64,000 nt of DNA from Catellatospora sp. TT07R-123. GTDB taxonomy: Bacteria > Actinomycetota > Actinomycetes > Mycobacteriales > Micromonosporaceae. The notes beneath the pieces were generated by a model that saw only the letters and a list, made by a program, of their open reading frames with translations, searched no databases and was not told the DNA's origin. Below are positions 8,275-18,116 of this stretch, one piece after another. The position numbers and the translations under genes were made by a program. Within the stretch, counting starts at the first letter, position 1; each line of letters starts with the position of its first letter. The stretch covers positions 2,480,001 through 2,544,000 of the forward strand of contig NZ_BNEM01000001.1 in NCBI RefSeq assembly GCF_018327705.1, in the 5' to 3' direction.

Positions 8275-8321
8275 TCGGCTGGTCTTGGGGCCCGTGCCCG
8301 CCTGGGAGGTGGGCGGAATGC

Positions 8322-8351
8322 GAAAGGCCCGCCGGGAGCGGCGGGCCTTTC
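8322..8351 (-). terminator. Terminator of the suf operon
   Basis: GAAAGGCCCGCCG (8322-8334) pairs exactly with 8339-8351 across a 4-base loop, giving a 13-bp GC-rich hairpin about 23 bases beyond the sufT stop. Confidence 0.85.
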
Positions 8352-8373
8352 GGTGGTACGGGGTGAGCTCGGG

Positions 8374-8745
8374 TCAGACGTTGAAGCCGAGGGAGCGGAG
8401 CTGGTCGCGGCCGTCGTCGGTGATCTTGTCGGGGCCCCACGGCGGCAGCCACACCCAGTTGATGCGCATGTCGGCGGCCAGGCCGCCGCCCGGACCGCTG
8501 CACAGCGCGGCGCGGGTCTGCTCCTCGATCACGTCGGTGAGCGGGCAGGCGGCCGAGGTCAGCGTCATGTCCAGGGTGACGGTGTTCTCGTCGTCGACGT
8601 GCACGCCGTAGACGAGCCCCAGGTCGACCACGTTGATCCCGAGCTCCGGGTCGACGACGTCCTTCATGGCCTCCATGACGTCGTCCACCGGGGCCTTCTT
8701 GACGGCGGGCGCGGCGGTGCCCTCGGCGATGTCGGTCTCGCTCAT
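8374..8745 (-). CDS. SufT-like metal-sulfur cluster assembly factor (DUF59/MIP18)
   Basis: The 123-residue protein has the DUF59 core MKDVVDPELGINVVDLGLVYG followed by TLTSAACPLTDVIE with the conserved cysteine. Members help load Fe-S clusters onto target proteins. It is the last gene of the suf operon; its ATG at 8745 overlaps the sufU stop (TGATG), and an AGGAGG site precedes it inside sufU. An acidic, alanine-rich N-terminal tail of about 20 residues precedes the domain, common in actinobacterial copies. A terminator follows. Confidence 0.85.
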   Translation of the reverse strand: MSETDIAEGTAAPAVKKAPVDDVMEAMKDVVDPELGINVVDLGLVYGVHVDDENTVTLDMTLTSAACPLTDVIEEQTRAALCSGPGGGLAADMRINWVWLPPWGPDKITDDGRDQLRSLGFNV

Positions 8746-9197
8746 CACACTTCCTCCTTCTCGAGGGCGACGGCCTGGGCGACCGCGTCCTTCAGGGCCA
8801 TCCAGGACAGCAGGGCGCACTTGACCCGCGCCGGGTACTTGGCGACGCCCGCGAACGCGACCGCGTCCCCGAGCACGTCCTCGTCCGGCACGATCTGGCC
8901 CTTGCCGCCCATGAGCTCGGCGAACGCGGCGTGCACCCGCAGCGCCTCGTCCACCGTGCGGCCGAGCAGCAGCTCGTGCAGCACGCTGGCGGACGCCTGG
9001 CTGATCGAGCAGCCGGTGCCGTCGTACGAGATGTCGCGCAGGGTCGGACCGTCGAGGGCCACCCGCAGGGTGATCTCGTCACCGCAGGTCGGGTTGACGT
9101 GGTGCACCCCGGCGGCGAACGGCTCGCGCAGTCCGCGCCCGTGCGGGTGCTTGTAGTGGTCCAGGATGATCTCCTGGTAGAGCTGGTCGAGCTGCAT
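8745..9197 (-). CDS. sufU: SufU Fe-S assembly sulfur acceptor
   Basis: The 150-residue protein carries the three zinc-binding cysteines of SufU: Cys38 in NPTCGDE (with Asp40), Cys63 in GTGCSISQAS and Cys127 in RVKCALLSW. SufU accepts persulfide from SufS by zinc-ligand swapping and passes it to the SufBCD scaffold. The ELMGGKG insertion near residue 95 distinguishes SufU from IscU. It starts 2 bases after the sufS stop and its own stop overlaps the sufT start. Confidence 0.95.
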   Translation of the reverse strand: MQLDQLYQEIILDHYKHPHGRGLREPFAAGVHHVNPTCGDEITLRVALDGPTLRDISYDGTGCSISQASASVLHELLLGRTVDEALRVHAAFAELMGGKGQIVPDEDVLGDAVAFAGVAKYPARVKCALLSWMALKDAVAQAVALEKEEV

Positions 9198-9199
9198 GG

Positions 9200-10492
9200 C
9201 TAGGCGAAGACCTTCCGCACCTGCTCGAGGCCGCGCACAAGGGCGTCGACCTCGTCGGTCGTCGTGTAGAGGTAGAACGATGCCCGGGTGAGGGCCGGGA
9301 CCGAGAAACGATCGCAGATCGGCCGGGCGCAGTGGTGACCGACCCGGACCTGCACGCCGAGGGCGTCCAGCACCTGGCCGACGTCGTGCGGGTGGATGCC
9401 GCCGAGGGTGAACGAGATGGTGCCGCCGCGGCCCACCGGCACGTTCGGACCGTAGATGCGCAGGTCCGGCACGGTGGCCAGGGCGTCCAGCGCGTACGCC
9501 GTCAGCTCCTTCTCGTGCCACTGGATCGCGTCCATGCCGATCGCGGACAGGTAGTCCACGGCCGCGCCCAGCCCGACCGCCTGCGCGATCGGCGGGGTGC
9601 CGGCCTCGAACCGGGCCGGGGCGGGCAGGAAGGTCGAGCCGGTCATCCGCACCGTCTCGATCATCGAGCCGCCGCCCAGGAACGGCGGCATGGTGTCGAG
9701 CAGCTCGCGGCGGCCCCACAGCACACCGATGCCGGTCGGGCCGAGCATCTTGTGGCCGGTGAAGGCGATGAAGTCGACGTCGTAGTCGACGACGTCCATG
9801 GGCAGGTGCGGCACCGACTGCGAGCAGTCGAGCATCAGCAGCGCGCCGACCTGGCGCACCCGCTGGGTGATCCGGGCGGTGGCGTTGACCGTGCCGAGCA
9901 CGTTGGAGGCGTGCACGATCGAGACGATCTTCGTGCGCTCGTTGACGAGCTCTTCGAGGTTCGACTCGTCGAGGCGGCCGGAGTCGGTGATGCCGAACCA
10001 GCGCAGCGTGGCACCGGTACGGGCACACAGCAGCTGCCACGGCACGATGTTGGAGTGGTGCTCCATCTCGGAGATCACGATCTCGTCGCCGGGGCCCAGC
10101 CGGAACCGGGGGTCGTCGGCGTGCGGGCCGAACGCGTGCGCGACCAGGTTCAGCGCCTCGGTGGCGTTCTTGGTGAACACGACCTCGTCGGGGCTGCCCG
10201 CGCCGATGAACGCGGCGACCTTGGCACGCGCTCCCTCGTACGCCTCGGTGGCCTCGGTGCCCAGGGTGTGCACCGAGCGGGCCACGTTGGCGTTGTGCCG
10301 CGCGTAGAACTCGGCCATCGCGTCGATGACCTGGCGCGGCTTCTGCGAGGTGTTACCGCTGTCGAGGTAGACGAGCGGATGACCGTTGACCTCCCGATCC
10401 AGGATCGGGAAGTCGGCGCGCACGCGCTCCACGTCGAAGCGCGGCTTGTCGTCGTACTGCGGCATCCCGGCCGGGATGGTCAACGTCGTCAT
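9200..10492 (-). CDS. sufS: Cysteine desulfurase SufS
   Basis: This 430-residue class V PLP enzyme has Schiff-base Lys248 in FTGHKMLG and catalytic Cys388 in VRVGHHCARP, the RxGHHCA motif of group II desulfurases. It removes sulfur from L-cysteine, leaving alanine and a persulfide handed to SufU. N-terminal FDVERVRADFPIL is typical. A GAGGAGAG ribosome binding site precedes ATG 10492, 14 bases after sufC. Confidence 0.95.
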   Translation of the reverse strand: MTTLTIPAGMPQYDDKPRFDVERVRADFPILDREVNGHPLVYLDSGNTSQKPRQVIDAMAEFYARHNANVARSVHTLGTEATEAYEGARAKVAAFIGAGSPDEVVFTKNATEALNLVAHAFGPHADDPRFRLGPGDEIVISEMEHHSNIVPWQLLCARTGATLRWFGITDSGRLDESNLEELVNERTKIVSIVHASNVLGTVNATARITQRVRQVGALLMLDCSQSVPHLPMDVVDYDVDFIAFTGHKMLGPTGIGVLWGRRELLDTMPPFLGGGSMIETVRMTGSTFLPAPARFEAGTPPIAQAVGLGAAVDYLSAIGMDAIQWHEKELTAYALDALATVPDLRIYGPNVPVGRGGTISFTLGGIHPHDVGQVLDALGVQVRVGHHCARPICDRFSVPALTRASFYLYTTTDEVDALVRGLEQVRKVFA

Positions 10493-10506
10493 CGTCTCAT
10501 CTCTCC

Positions 10507-11282
<776 letters not shown>

Positions 11283-11286
<4 letters not shown>

Positions 11287-11618
11287 CGGCTTACTCCATT
11301 ACTCGGTGTCAGGCTGACGTAGACATCGCCGTCGCGGATCTCGACGGGATAGACGGGGATCGGCTCGGTCGCGGGCAGGCCGGACGGCGCACCGGTACGC
11401 AGGTCGAAACGCGAACCGTGCAGCCAGCATTCCAGCGTGCACCCGTCGACCTCGCCCTCGGACAGCGCCACCGCGGCGTGCGAGCACTCGTCGTACGCCG
11501 CGTAGAACGCGTCGTCCTCGGCGTGCACCACCACGAGCGGGACCTCGCCCAGCTCGACCGCGAGCGCGGCGCCCTTGGCCACCTCGTCGGCGGCGCACGC
11601 GCGGATGAACTCGGACAT
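11283..11618 (-). CDS. Rieske-type ferredoxin within the suf operon
   Basis: The 111-residue small Rieske protein has ligands Cys45-x-His47 (ECSHAA) and Cys64-x2-His67 (ECWLH), as in non-heme ferredoxin components of dioxygenases. In actinobacteria such a gene is regularly embedded between sufD and sufC; a role as electron donor or intermediate in cluster assembly is assumed rather than proven. The start could be ATG 11618 or the in-frame GTG at 11624, which overlaps the sufD stop (GTGACGATG). Confidence 0.85.
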
Positions 11619-11620
11619 CG

Positions 11621-12763
11621 TCACGAGCCCGCCTTCTCCAGGCGCTGCTCGATCGCGGCGCCCAGCCGCTCGCGCAGCTCCTCGGCCGGGATCTTGTGCA
11701 GCAGCTCGGCGAAGAAGCCGCGGACGACGAGCTTGCGCGCCTCGCCCTCCGGGATGCCCCGGGCCATCAGGTAGAACAGCTGCTCGTCGTCGAAGCGGCC
11801 GGTCGCCGAGGCGTGGCCGGCGCCGACGATCTCGCCGGTCTCGATCTCCAGGTTGGGCACCGAGTCGGCGCGGGCGCCGTCGGACAGCAGCAGGTTCCGG
11901 TTGACCTCGTATGTGCTGGTGCCGGTGGCGTGGTCCTGGATCAGCACGTCGCCGACCCATACCGTGTGCGCGCCCTCGCCCTGTAGCGCGCCGCGGAAGT
12001 TCACGAACGAGCGGCAGTCGGGCACCGAGTGGTCGACCAGCAGGCGGTGCTCCAGGTGCTGGTCGCCGTCGGCGAAGTACAGGCCGAACAGGTCGGCCTC
12101 GCCGCCCCGGCCGGTGTACTCGACGCTGGTGAACTGGCGCACCAGGTCGCCGCCGAGCGACACCTGCACGTGCACGATCTTGGCGTCGCGGCCGAGCCGC
12201 ACCTTGATGTGCTGGGCCTGGACCGCGTCCGGCGCCCAGTCGGCGACCGTGACCAGGGTCAGCTTCGCCCCGTCGGCGACGGCGACCTCGACGTTGTCGG
12301 CCAGCGTGACGCTGCCGGACTGCTCCAGCACGATCGTCGCCTCAGCGAACGCGCCGATCGCCAGGTGGGTGTGCCCGGCCGCGGCGCCCTCGGCACCGCC
12401 GCCGACCAGCCGCAGCGTGAACGGCTCGGCCAGCACGGTCTCCTTGGCCACCTCGACCAGCAGCGCCTGCGCGGCGTTCTCGTACGCCCACGCGCTGATC
12501 CGGTCGAACGGGGTCAGCACCCCGCCGACCTTCGCGCCGTCCAGCGCGACGGTGGACACGGTGACGCCCTCGGGCAGGGTGCCGTACTCGTGCTTGGGCG
12601 CGACCCCGGCCGCGACCGTGCCGGCGGCCAGCCCGCGCAGGCGCTTGAGCGGCGTGAACCGCCACTCCTCCTCGCGGCCGGTCAGCGCCGGGAAGTCGGC
12701 GGAGTGGAACGAGCGCAACGCCTGCGACTTGGTCTTGGGCGGTGCGATTGCTTCGGTGGTCAT
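11621..12763 (-). CDS. sufD: SufD scaffold subunit
   Basis: The 380-residue protein shows the SufB/SufD beta-helix core and C-terminal helices: EEEWRFTPLKRL near the N-terminus, then VSLGGDLVRQF, DHATGTSTYEVNRNLLLSDGA and FDDEQLFYLMARGIPEGEAR. It partners SufB and SufC. ATG 12763 overlaps the sufB stop by one base (TGATG). Length fits actinobacterial SufD (about 380-400). Confidence 0.95.
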   Translation of the reverse strand: MTTEAIAPPKTKSQALRSFHSADFPALTGREEEWRFTPLKRLRGLAAGTVAAGVAPKHEYGTLPEGVTVSTVALDGAKVGGVLTPFDRISAWAYENAAQALLVEVAKETVLAEPFTLRLVGGGAEGAAAGHTHLAIGAFAEATIVLEQSGSVTLADNVEVAVADGAKLTLVTVADWAPDAVQAQHIKVRLGRDAKIVHVQVSLGGDLVRQFTSVEYTGRGGEADLFGLYFADGDQHLEHRLLVDHSVPDCRSFVNFRGALQGEGAHTVWVGDVLIQDHATGTSTYEVNRNLLLSDGARADSVPNLEIETGEIVGAGHASATGRFDDEQLFYLMARGIPEGEARKLVVRGFFAELLHKIPAEELRERLGAAIEQRLEKAGS

Positions 12764-14184
12764 CAGCCGACGGCGCCTTCCATCTGCAGTTCGATCAGTC
12801 GGTTCAGTTCCAGCGCGTACTCCATCGGCAGCTCCTTGGCGATGGGCTCGATGAAGCCGCGCACGATCATGGCCATCGCCTCGTCCTCGGACATGCCCCG
12901 GCTCATCAGGTAGAAGAGCTGGTCGTCGCTGACCTTGGAGACGGTCGCCTCGTGGCCCATGGACACGTCGTCCTCGCGGATGTCCACGTACGGGTAGGTG
13001 TCCGAGCGGGAGATGGTGTCCACCAGCAGCGCGTCGCACTTGACCGTGCTCTTGCTGTGGTGCGAGCCCTCCAGCACCTGGACCAGGCCGCGGTACGAGG
13101 TGCGGCCGCCGCCGCGCGCGATCGACTTGCTGATGATCGTGCTGGAGGTGTGCGGCGCGGCGTGCACCATCTTGGCGCCCGCGTCCTGGTGCTGGCCCTC
13201 ACCGGCCATCGCCACCGAGAGCACCTCGCCCTTGGCGTGCTCGCCGACCATGAACACGGCCGGGTACTTCATGGTCACCTTGGAGCCGATGTTGCCGTCG
13301 ACCCACTCCATGGTGGCGCCCTCGTGGCAGACGGCCCGCTTGGTGACCAGGTTGTACACGTTGTTCGACCAGTTCTGGATGGTCGTGTACCGGCAGCGCG
13401 CGTTCTTCTTCACGATGATCTCGACGACCGCGCTGTGCAGCGAGTCGGAGGAGTAGACCGGCGCGGTGCAGCCCTCGACGTAGTGCACGTACGCACCCTC
13501 GTCGACGATGATCAGCGTCCGCTCGAACTGGCCCATGTTCTCCGTGTTGATCCGGAAGTACGCCTGGAGCGGGATCTCCACGTTCACGCCCGGCGGCACG
13601 TAGATGAACGAGCCACCCGACCAGACGGCGGTGTTCAGCGCGGCGAACTTGTTGTCACCCACGGGGATGACGGTGCCGAAGTACTCCTTGAACAGCTCCG
13701 GGTGCTCGCGCAGCGCCGTGTCGGTGTCCAGGAACAGCACACCCTGCTGCTCCAGGTCCTCGCGGATGGCGTGGTAGACCACCTCGGACTCGTACTGGGC
13801 GGCGACGCCGGCGACCAGGCGCTGCTTCTCGGCCTCCGGGATGCCCAGCTTGTCGTAGGTGTTCTTGATGTCCTCGGGCAGCTCTTCCCAGCTCGCCGCC
13901 TGCTTCTCGGTCGAGCGGACGAAGTACTTGATGTTGTCGAAGTCGATGTCCGACAGGTCCGCGCCCCACGACGGCATCGGCTTGCGCCCGAACAGGCGCA
14001 GGCCCTTGAGCCGCAGCTCCAGCATCCAGTCGGCTTCGCTCTTCTTCGAAGAGATGTCGCGCACGACAGCCTCGTTCAGACCTCGCTGCGCGTTGGCGCC
14101 GGCCACGTCCGGGTCGGCCCAGCCGTACTCGTACTTGCCCAGGCCAGCGAGCTGGTCCTCGGTCGTGGTGATCTGCTCGGTCAT
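12763..14184 (-). CDS. sufB: SufB scaffold subunit
   Basis: The 473-residue protein has characteristic SufB sequence: YEYGWADPD near the N-terminus, [22 protein letters not shown] and [15 protein letters not shown]. It is the cluster-building subunit of SufBC2D. I see no intein, unlike mycobacterial SufB. ATG 14184 overlaps the sufR stop by 4 bases (ATGA). GAGGACA acts as ribosome binding site. Confidence 0.95.
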   Translation of the reverse strand: MTEQITTTEDQLAGLGKYEYGWADPDVAGANAQRGLNEAVVRDISSKKSEADWMLELRLKGLRLFGRKPMPSWGADLSDIDFDNIKYFVRSTEKQAASWEELPEDIKNTYDKLGIPEAEKQRLVAGVAAQYESEVVYHAIREDLEQQGVLFLDTDTALREHPELFKEYFGTVIPVGDNKFAALNTAVWSGGSFIYVPPGVNVEIPLQAYFRINTENMGQFERTLIIVDEGAYVHYVEGCTAPVYSSDSLHSAVVEIIVKKNARCRYTTIQNWSNNVYNLVTKRAVCHEGATMEWVDGNIGSKVTMKYPAVFMVGEHAKGEVLSVAMAGEGQHQDAGAKMVHAAPHTSSTIISKSIARGGGRTSYRGLVQVLEGSHHSKSTVKCDALLVDTISRSDTYPYVDIREDDVSMGHEATVSKVSDDQLFYLMSRGMSEDEAMAMIVRGFIEPIAKELPMEYALELNRLIELQMEGAVG

Positions 14185-14930
14185 GAGTCTGTCCTCATCG
14201 TGACGGCGTCGGTTTGCAGGTTGTTCGAAAAGCCGGTGGGCGCGGCAGGGCGCACCTTCGGCGGTATGTGCGTGGTGCACACCCCGTCGCCGTGCGCGAT
14301 GGTCGCGAGCCGCTGCACGTGCGTGCCGACCAGGCGGGAGATCACCTGGGTCTCGGCCTCGCACAACTGCGGGAACTCGGCGGCGACGTGAGCCACGGGG
14401 CAGTGGTGCTGGCACAGCTGCCCGCCGGTGGCGATCGCCGACGCGCTCGCAGCGTAGCCCTCCGCGGTCAGCGCACCCGCGAGCGCCTCCGCACGGGCGA
14501 GAGGATCGTCACCCGCGTCGCGTACGGCGGTCTGGCAGCGCTCCTCAAGCCCGGCCACCTGAGCTGCGGCGAAGGCGGCGACCTCGCGGGGACCACCGTG
14601 CTCGGCGATCCAGCGCAGGGCGGCGGCGGCCATGCCGTCGTAGTGGTGGCGGCCCAGGCCCTCGCGGGCGGCGTCGGTGAGCAGGAAGACCTTGGCGGGG
14701 CGGCCCCGGCCGCGCGGGCCGCGGCGCACCTGCTCGCGCGCCTGCACCAGGCCCTCGGCCAGCATGGCGTCGAGGTGGCGGCGGATGCCCGCGGTGGACA
14801 GGCCCAGCACGGCGCCCAGGGCGACCGCGGTGGCAGGGCCCTGCGCGAGCAGCTCGATCACCCGATCGCGCGTGGCCGGGTGTACGGTGCGCTGATCGGG
14901 TGCCTCGATGATCTCGGCGCCCTTTTTCAC
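14181..14930 (-). CDS. sufR: SufR, Fe-S-sensing repressor of the suf operon
   Basis: The 249-residue protein has an N-terminal winged helix (residues 20-62) and the cluster-binding cysteines Cys173, Cys177 and Cys190 in [22 protein letters not shown], plus Cys218. SufR family proteins repress suf when they carry a cluster and release DNA when it is lost. GTG 14930 is chosen because it begins VKKGAEIIE close to the HTH and because upstream codons lie in the promoter region. It is the first gene of the operon, so the operon is autoregulated. Confidence 0.9.
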   Translation of the reverse strand: MKKGAEIIEAPDQRTVHPATRDRVIELLAQGPATAVALGAVLGLSTAGIRRHLDAMLAEGLVQAREQVRRGPRGRGRPAKVFLLTDAAREGLGRHHYDGMAAAALRWIAEHGGPREVAAFAAAQVAGLEERCQTAVRDAGDDPLARAEALAGALTAEGYAASASAIATGGQLCQHHCPVAHVAAEFPQLCEAETQVISRLVGTHVQRLATIAHGDGVCTTHIPPKVRPAAPTGFSNNLQTDAVTMRTDS

Positions 14931-14941
14931 TACACCAGTGT
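14927..14941 (-). promoter_or_regulatory. Candidate SufR operator overlapping the sufR start codon
   Basis: On the minus strand ACACT-GGTGT-AGTGA spans the GTG start codon and contains exact inverted arms CACT/AGTG around 5 bases. From memory, mycobacterial SufR sites read ACACT-N5-TGTGA, one mismatch from this. Binding here would block transcription of the whole suf operon; it has not been shown. Confidence 0.45.
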
Positions 14942-15042
14942 TACTTATTTCGTCCGACGTGCGCAAACCTACCCACCGGTGACGCGGGCCACTCGCGCTC
15001 CCCGCGCCCGACCAGCGCACTCGGCGCGCCTACCATCGGTTC

Positions 15043-16017
15043 GTGCTGTCTGTCCTCCGCCGCGTGGCGGCCCCGCTGCTCGACGCCTCCCCCCCCGCGA
15101 TGCGCAGGCTCGCGCTGGCCAACCTGGTCGGCAACATCGTCATCGTGGTCACCGGCGGCGCGGTGCGCCTGTCCGGCTCGGGGCTGGGCTGCCCGACCTG
15201 GCCGCGGTGCACCGAGGACTCGTACGTCACCACCCGCGAGATGGGTGCGCACGGGGTCATCGAGTTCGGCAACCGGCTGCTGACCTTCGCGCTGGTCATG
15301 ATCGCGGGCGCGGCGCTGCTGGCCGCGTGGCGGCACGCCCGGCTGCGCCCGCTGGCGCTGGCCGTGGTGCTGGGCATCCCGGGGCAGGGCGTCGTCGGCG
15401 GGTTCACCGTGCTGAGCAACCTCAACCCGTACGTGGTGGGCCTGCACTTCCTGCTGTCGATCGCGATCATCGGCGGGTCGTACGCCCTCTGGCAGCGCAC
15501 CCGCGAGCAGGTGGCGGTGAGCCGCACCACGGCCCGGCTGCGCCCGCTGACCTGGGCCGTCGTCGCGGCGAGCGCGGTGGCGCTGTCGGTCGGCGTGATC
15601 GTCACCGGCAGCGGCCCGCACGCGGGCGACGAGCAGGCCCGGCGCACCGGCCTGGACCCGGCGATGATGTCCCAGCTGCACGTGGACACCGTGTTCCTGC
15701 TGCTCGGCCTGGCCGCGGCGGTCTGGTTCGCCGGGCGCGCGGTGGCCGCGCCGCTGCTGACCCGCCGGGCCGCGATCCTGCTCGGCGTGCTGCTCGGCCA
15801 GGGCGCGATCGGGTTCGTGCAGTACTTCACCGGCCTGCCGGAGGTCCTGGTCGGCGCGCATATGGCCGGGGCCTGCGTGCTCTGGACGGCCGCGCTCGGG
15901 GTGGTCTGGGCGACCGGGTTCGACGCCGCACCGGGCGACGGCGACGGCACGGTGACTGGGAGCGTACCCACGGTGACCAGCGCGGATTCTGCGCCGCCGT
16001 TGGTCACCGTCCGGTAA
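15043..16017 (+). CDS. ctaA: Heme A synthase CtaA (COX15 family)
   Basis: The 324-residue protein has about eight membrane segments and the motif VTGGAVRLSGSGLGCPTWPRC. Haem-ligand histidines are expected in the VGLHFLLSIA, MSQLHVDTVF and VGAHMAGACV helices; the usual conserved EFGNR segment follows the first helix. The enzyme oxidises the C8 methyl of heme O to make heme A for aa3 oxidase. GTG 15043 follows TACCAT (15031-15036) by 6 bases, so the mRNA is probably leaderless. Its partner ctaB lies 3 kb away. Confidence 0.95.
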   Translation: MLSVLRRVAAPLLDASPPAMRRLALANLVGNIVIVVTGGAVRLSGSGLGCPTWPRCTEDSYVTTREMGAHGVIEFGNRLLTFALVMIAGAALLAAWRHARLRPLALAVVLGIPGQGVVGGFTVLSNLNPYVVGLHFLLSIAIIGGSYALWQRTREQVAVSRTTARLRPLTWAVVAASAVALSVGVIVTGSGPHAGDEQARRTGLDPAMMSQLHVDTVFLLLGLAAAVWFAGRAVAAPLLTRRAAILLGVLLGQGAIGFVQYFTGLPEVLVGAHMAGACVLWTAALGVVWATGFDAAPGDGDGTVTGSVPTVTSADSAPPLVTVR

Positions 16018-16093
16018 CCGCGAGATTCCGATCTGAGCGTCAGTCGTCGCCGGAACCATCCCGACGACGCGGCGCCGGGGCGATGATGGGCGG

Positions 16094-16810
16094 GTGCCGA
16101 CCCCTCTGCGCCGTGCACCGCAGGCGCACTCCGACGACTCGCTGCCGGGCGTGGTGACCCGGACCTTCACCACGGCCGGGCACCTGGACTACTGGGCCGT
16201 GGTGCGCCACGCCGAGCACGCCGCCGCGCTCGTCGAGGAACTCGCCACGCTCGTGGGCACCGGCCGGGCGGAGGTCGCCCGGCAGCCGCTCGCGCAGGCC
16301 GTCTGCCTGCTGCTGCACACCCTCGACCGCGCCGACGACGCCTCCGGGGCGCTGGACAACCTGCTGCACCGCCTGCTGGCCGTGCACGCCGAGGCGTGCG
16401 GCCAGGCCCCCGGCGACGGGGTCGAGCTGGCCGACTGGCTGATCGCGGTGCAGTTCGAGGCCGAGCGCTGGTGCCCGGTCGACATCTGGGCGTACGGCCC
16501 CGCGCTGGGCCCCGAGGGCCTGGACCACTACCGCGCCGTCGTACGCCGCCGCTGGTCCGCCGACCCCGGCGACCTGAGCGCCCGCGACGCCATCGAACGG
16601 CTGGCCCGCTGGGAACGCGACACCCCGACCCTGGTCGAGGTCATCGGCGGCGACCTGCGCCACGCCGCCCAGTACGGCCGCCTGGCCCGCGCCCTGGCCG
16701 ACATCGGCGAGCCCGAAGCCGCCCGCGCCTGGGCCGAACGCGGCCTCTCCGCCCACCCCGACGACCCCCCAGGCGCCGGCCTCCGCGACTTCCTCTCCCG
16801 CACCCCCTGA
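16094..16810 (+). CDS. Conserved actinobacterial protein of unknown function
   Basis: The 238-residue protein is not recognised with confidence. It is predominantly helical with no signal peptide or membrane segment. The C-terminal stretch YGRLARALADIGEPEAARAWAERGL looks like a single TPR-type helix pair of the sort found in DUF6880/SWIM-associated proteins. The central part is tryptophan-rich (LADWLIAVQFEAERW). GTG 16094 is the only plausible start. It follows ctaA by 76 bases on the same strand and converges on the ATP-grasp gene. Confidence 0.6.
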   Translation: MPTPLRRAPQAHSDDSLPGVVTRTFTTAGHLDYWAVVRHAEHAAALVEELATLVGTGRAEVARQPLAQAVCLLLHTLDRADDASGALDNLLHRLLAVHAEACGQAPGDGVELADWLIAVQFEAERWCPVDIWAYGPALGPEGLDHYRAVVRRRWSADPGDLSARDAIERLARWERDTPTLVEVIGGDLRHAAQYGRLARALADIGEPEAARAWAERGLSAHPDDPPGAGLRDFLSRTP

Positions 16811-16932
16811 CCGACCCCACCCGCCCCGGGCCGCCACCCCCTCCTGGGTCGATCATGAACTTATGGCACGGCTCGACGGTGTGTCGCGGGCACAGCTTCC
16901 TGATCAACAGCTCCCTCGCGGAGGCGAGCGTG

Positions 16933-16990
16933 CAGTTTCGGGGAAAGTGCTGGAATTCGGCCAGCGATTGCTGCACTTTCCCCGAAACTG
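16933..16990. repeat. Perfect intergenic palindrome with 22-base loop
   Basis: CAGTTTCGGGGAAAGTGC (16933-16950) pairs exactly with 16973-16990. It lies between convergent genes and could terminate both, but the arms carry no T-tract. Architecture matches the palindromes at 8220, 42594 and 53873, although the arm sequence differs. Confidence 0.8.
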
Positions 16991-17089
16991 TAGTGATCTT
17001 GGCGCGGCGCGGGGAGCGGGCGGCGCGGGGGCGGCGGGAGCCGGATGCGGCGCCTCCGGTGCGGGCGGGGGCGCCGGGGGGGTGGTGGG

Positions 17090-18082
17090 TCAGGGGCGGC
17101 TGGGGAGGTGGGTGGTGATGGCGGTGGCGAGGCGGTCGGCGGCGGCGGGGTCGTGGACCAGGAAGACCGAGGGTTCGGTGAGTTCGAGCTCGATCAGGTG
17201 CGGGTTGCCGTCGGCGTCGGGGATCAGGTCGACGCGGGCGTAGACCAGGCCGTCGGGCAGGGTCGCGACCACGGTGTCGCCGACGGCCAGCTCGGCGGCG
17301 GTGGGCGTACGCGCGGTGATGTCCTCGGCCTTGTAGAGCTCGTCCACCCCGTCGACGTGCGGGCCGGTCAGCAGCGGCCCCTTGCGGATGGCGTGGCTGT
17401 ACGCCAGGCGCCCCGTCACCGGGTCGGCGAAGTACAGCAGGGCGGTCTCGCCGTACGCGTCCACGGCGCCCAGGTACGGCTGGACCAGCACCAGCCGCCC
17501 CGCGGCCTGGAGCCGCCGGACGTGGTCGGCCGCGGGCACGGCGTCGCCCGGCCCGTAGCGGCCGGTGTCGCGGCTGCCGGAGCTCACGGAGGGCTTGATG
17601 ACGTACTCGCCGCCGCCGTCGGGGGCGGTCCACTCGTCGCCCGGGGCGACGAAGGCGGTCGGGATGATCGGCACGCCGGCGGCCGCCAGCTCGGCCAGGT
17701 AGCTCTTGTCGGTGTTCCAGGCCACCACCGCGGCCGGGTTGGCCAGGGCGGGCACCGAACGGGTCCAGGCCAGGAACTCGTCGCGACGCCAGGAGTAGTC
17801 CCAGGTCGAGCGGAGCACCACGAGGTCGTAGCCGGACCAGTCGACCGCGGGGTCGTCCCAGACGACCGGCTCGGCGGCGATGCCCCGCGCGGCCAGCGGC
17901 GCCAGCACGAGCTGGTCGTCGGGCTCCAGCAGCGGGATCTCCGCGCAGGTCGCGATCGCGACGCGGGGCGCACCGTCCGGGCGGGCAGCATCTCCGCAGG
18001 CAGCGTCTCCGCGGGAGGAGGGCTCGGATACCAGGGCGACCCGGGCATCCGCCCGGGTCGCACGGTCAAAGGCTGTGCTCAC
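17090..18082 (-). CDS. ATP-grasp domain protein (glutathione synthetase/RimK-like fold)
   Basis: The 330-residue protein has an N-terminal segment ending in VVLRSTWDYSWR and an ATP-grasp region with EYVIKPSVSSGSRDTGRY (lysine and flexible loop), ILVQPYL-like segment LVLVQPYL and the metal-binding end PHLIELELTEPSVFL. ATP-grasp ligases join a carboxylate to an amine or thiol; the substrate is unknown. GTG 18082 is preferred over TTG 18091 because TATCTT (18090-18095) ends 7 bases upstream of it, the leaderless spacing seen elsewhere in this window. It follows the small gene at 18117-18437. Confidence 0.75.
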   Translation of the reverse strand: MSTAFDRATRADARVALVSEPSSRGDAACGDAARPDGAPRVAIATCAEIPLLEPDDQLVLAPLAARGIAAEPVVWDDPAVDWSGYDLVVLRSTWDYSWRRDEFLAWTRSVPALANPAAVVAWNTDKSYLAELAAAGVPIIPTAFVAPGDEWTAPDGGGEYVIKPSVSSGSRDTGRYGPGDAVPAADHVRRLQAAGRLVLVQPYLGAVDAYGETALLYFADPVTGRLAYSHAIRKGPLLTGPHVDGVDELYKAEDITARTPTAAELAVGDTVVATLPDGLVYARVDLIPDADGNPHLIELELTEPSVFLVHDPAAADRLATAITTHLPSRP

Positions 18083-18116
18083 AAGATCCAAGATAGCTCG
18101 CGGATCTGAAACTTCC

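Noticed and set aside
8205-8290. Possible CRISPR-like array
   Set aside because: Only a single inverted pair with one loop; no direct repeats with spacers and no cas genes in the window.
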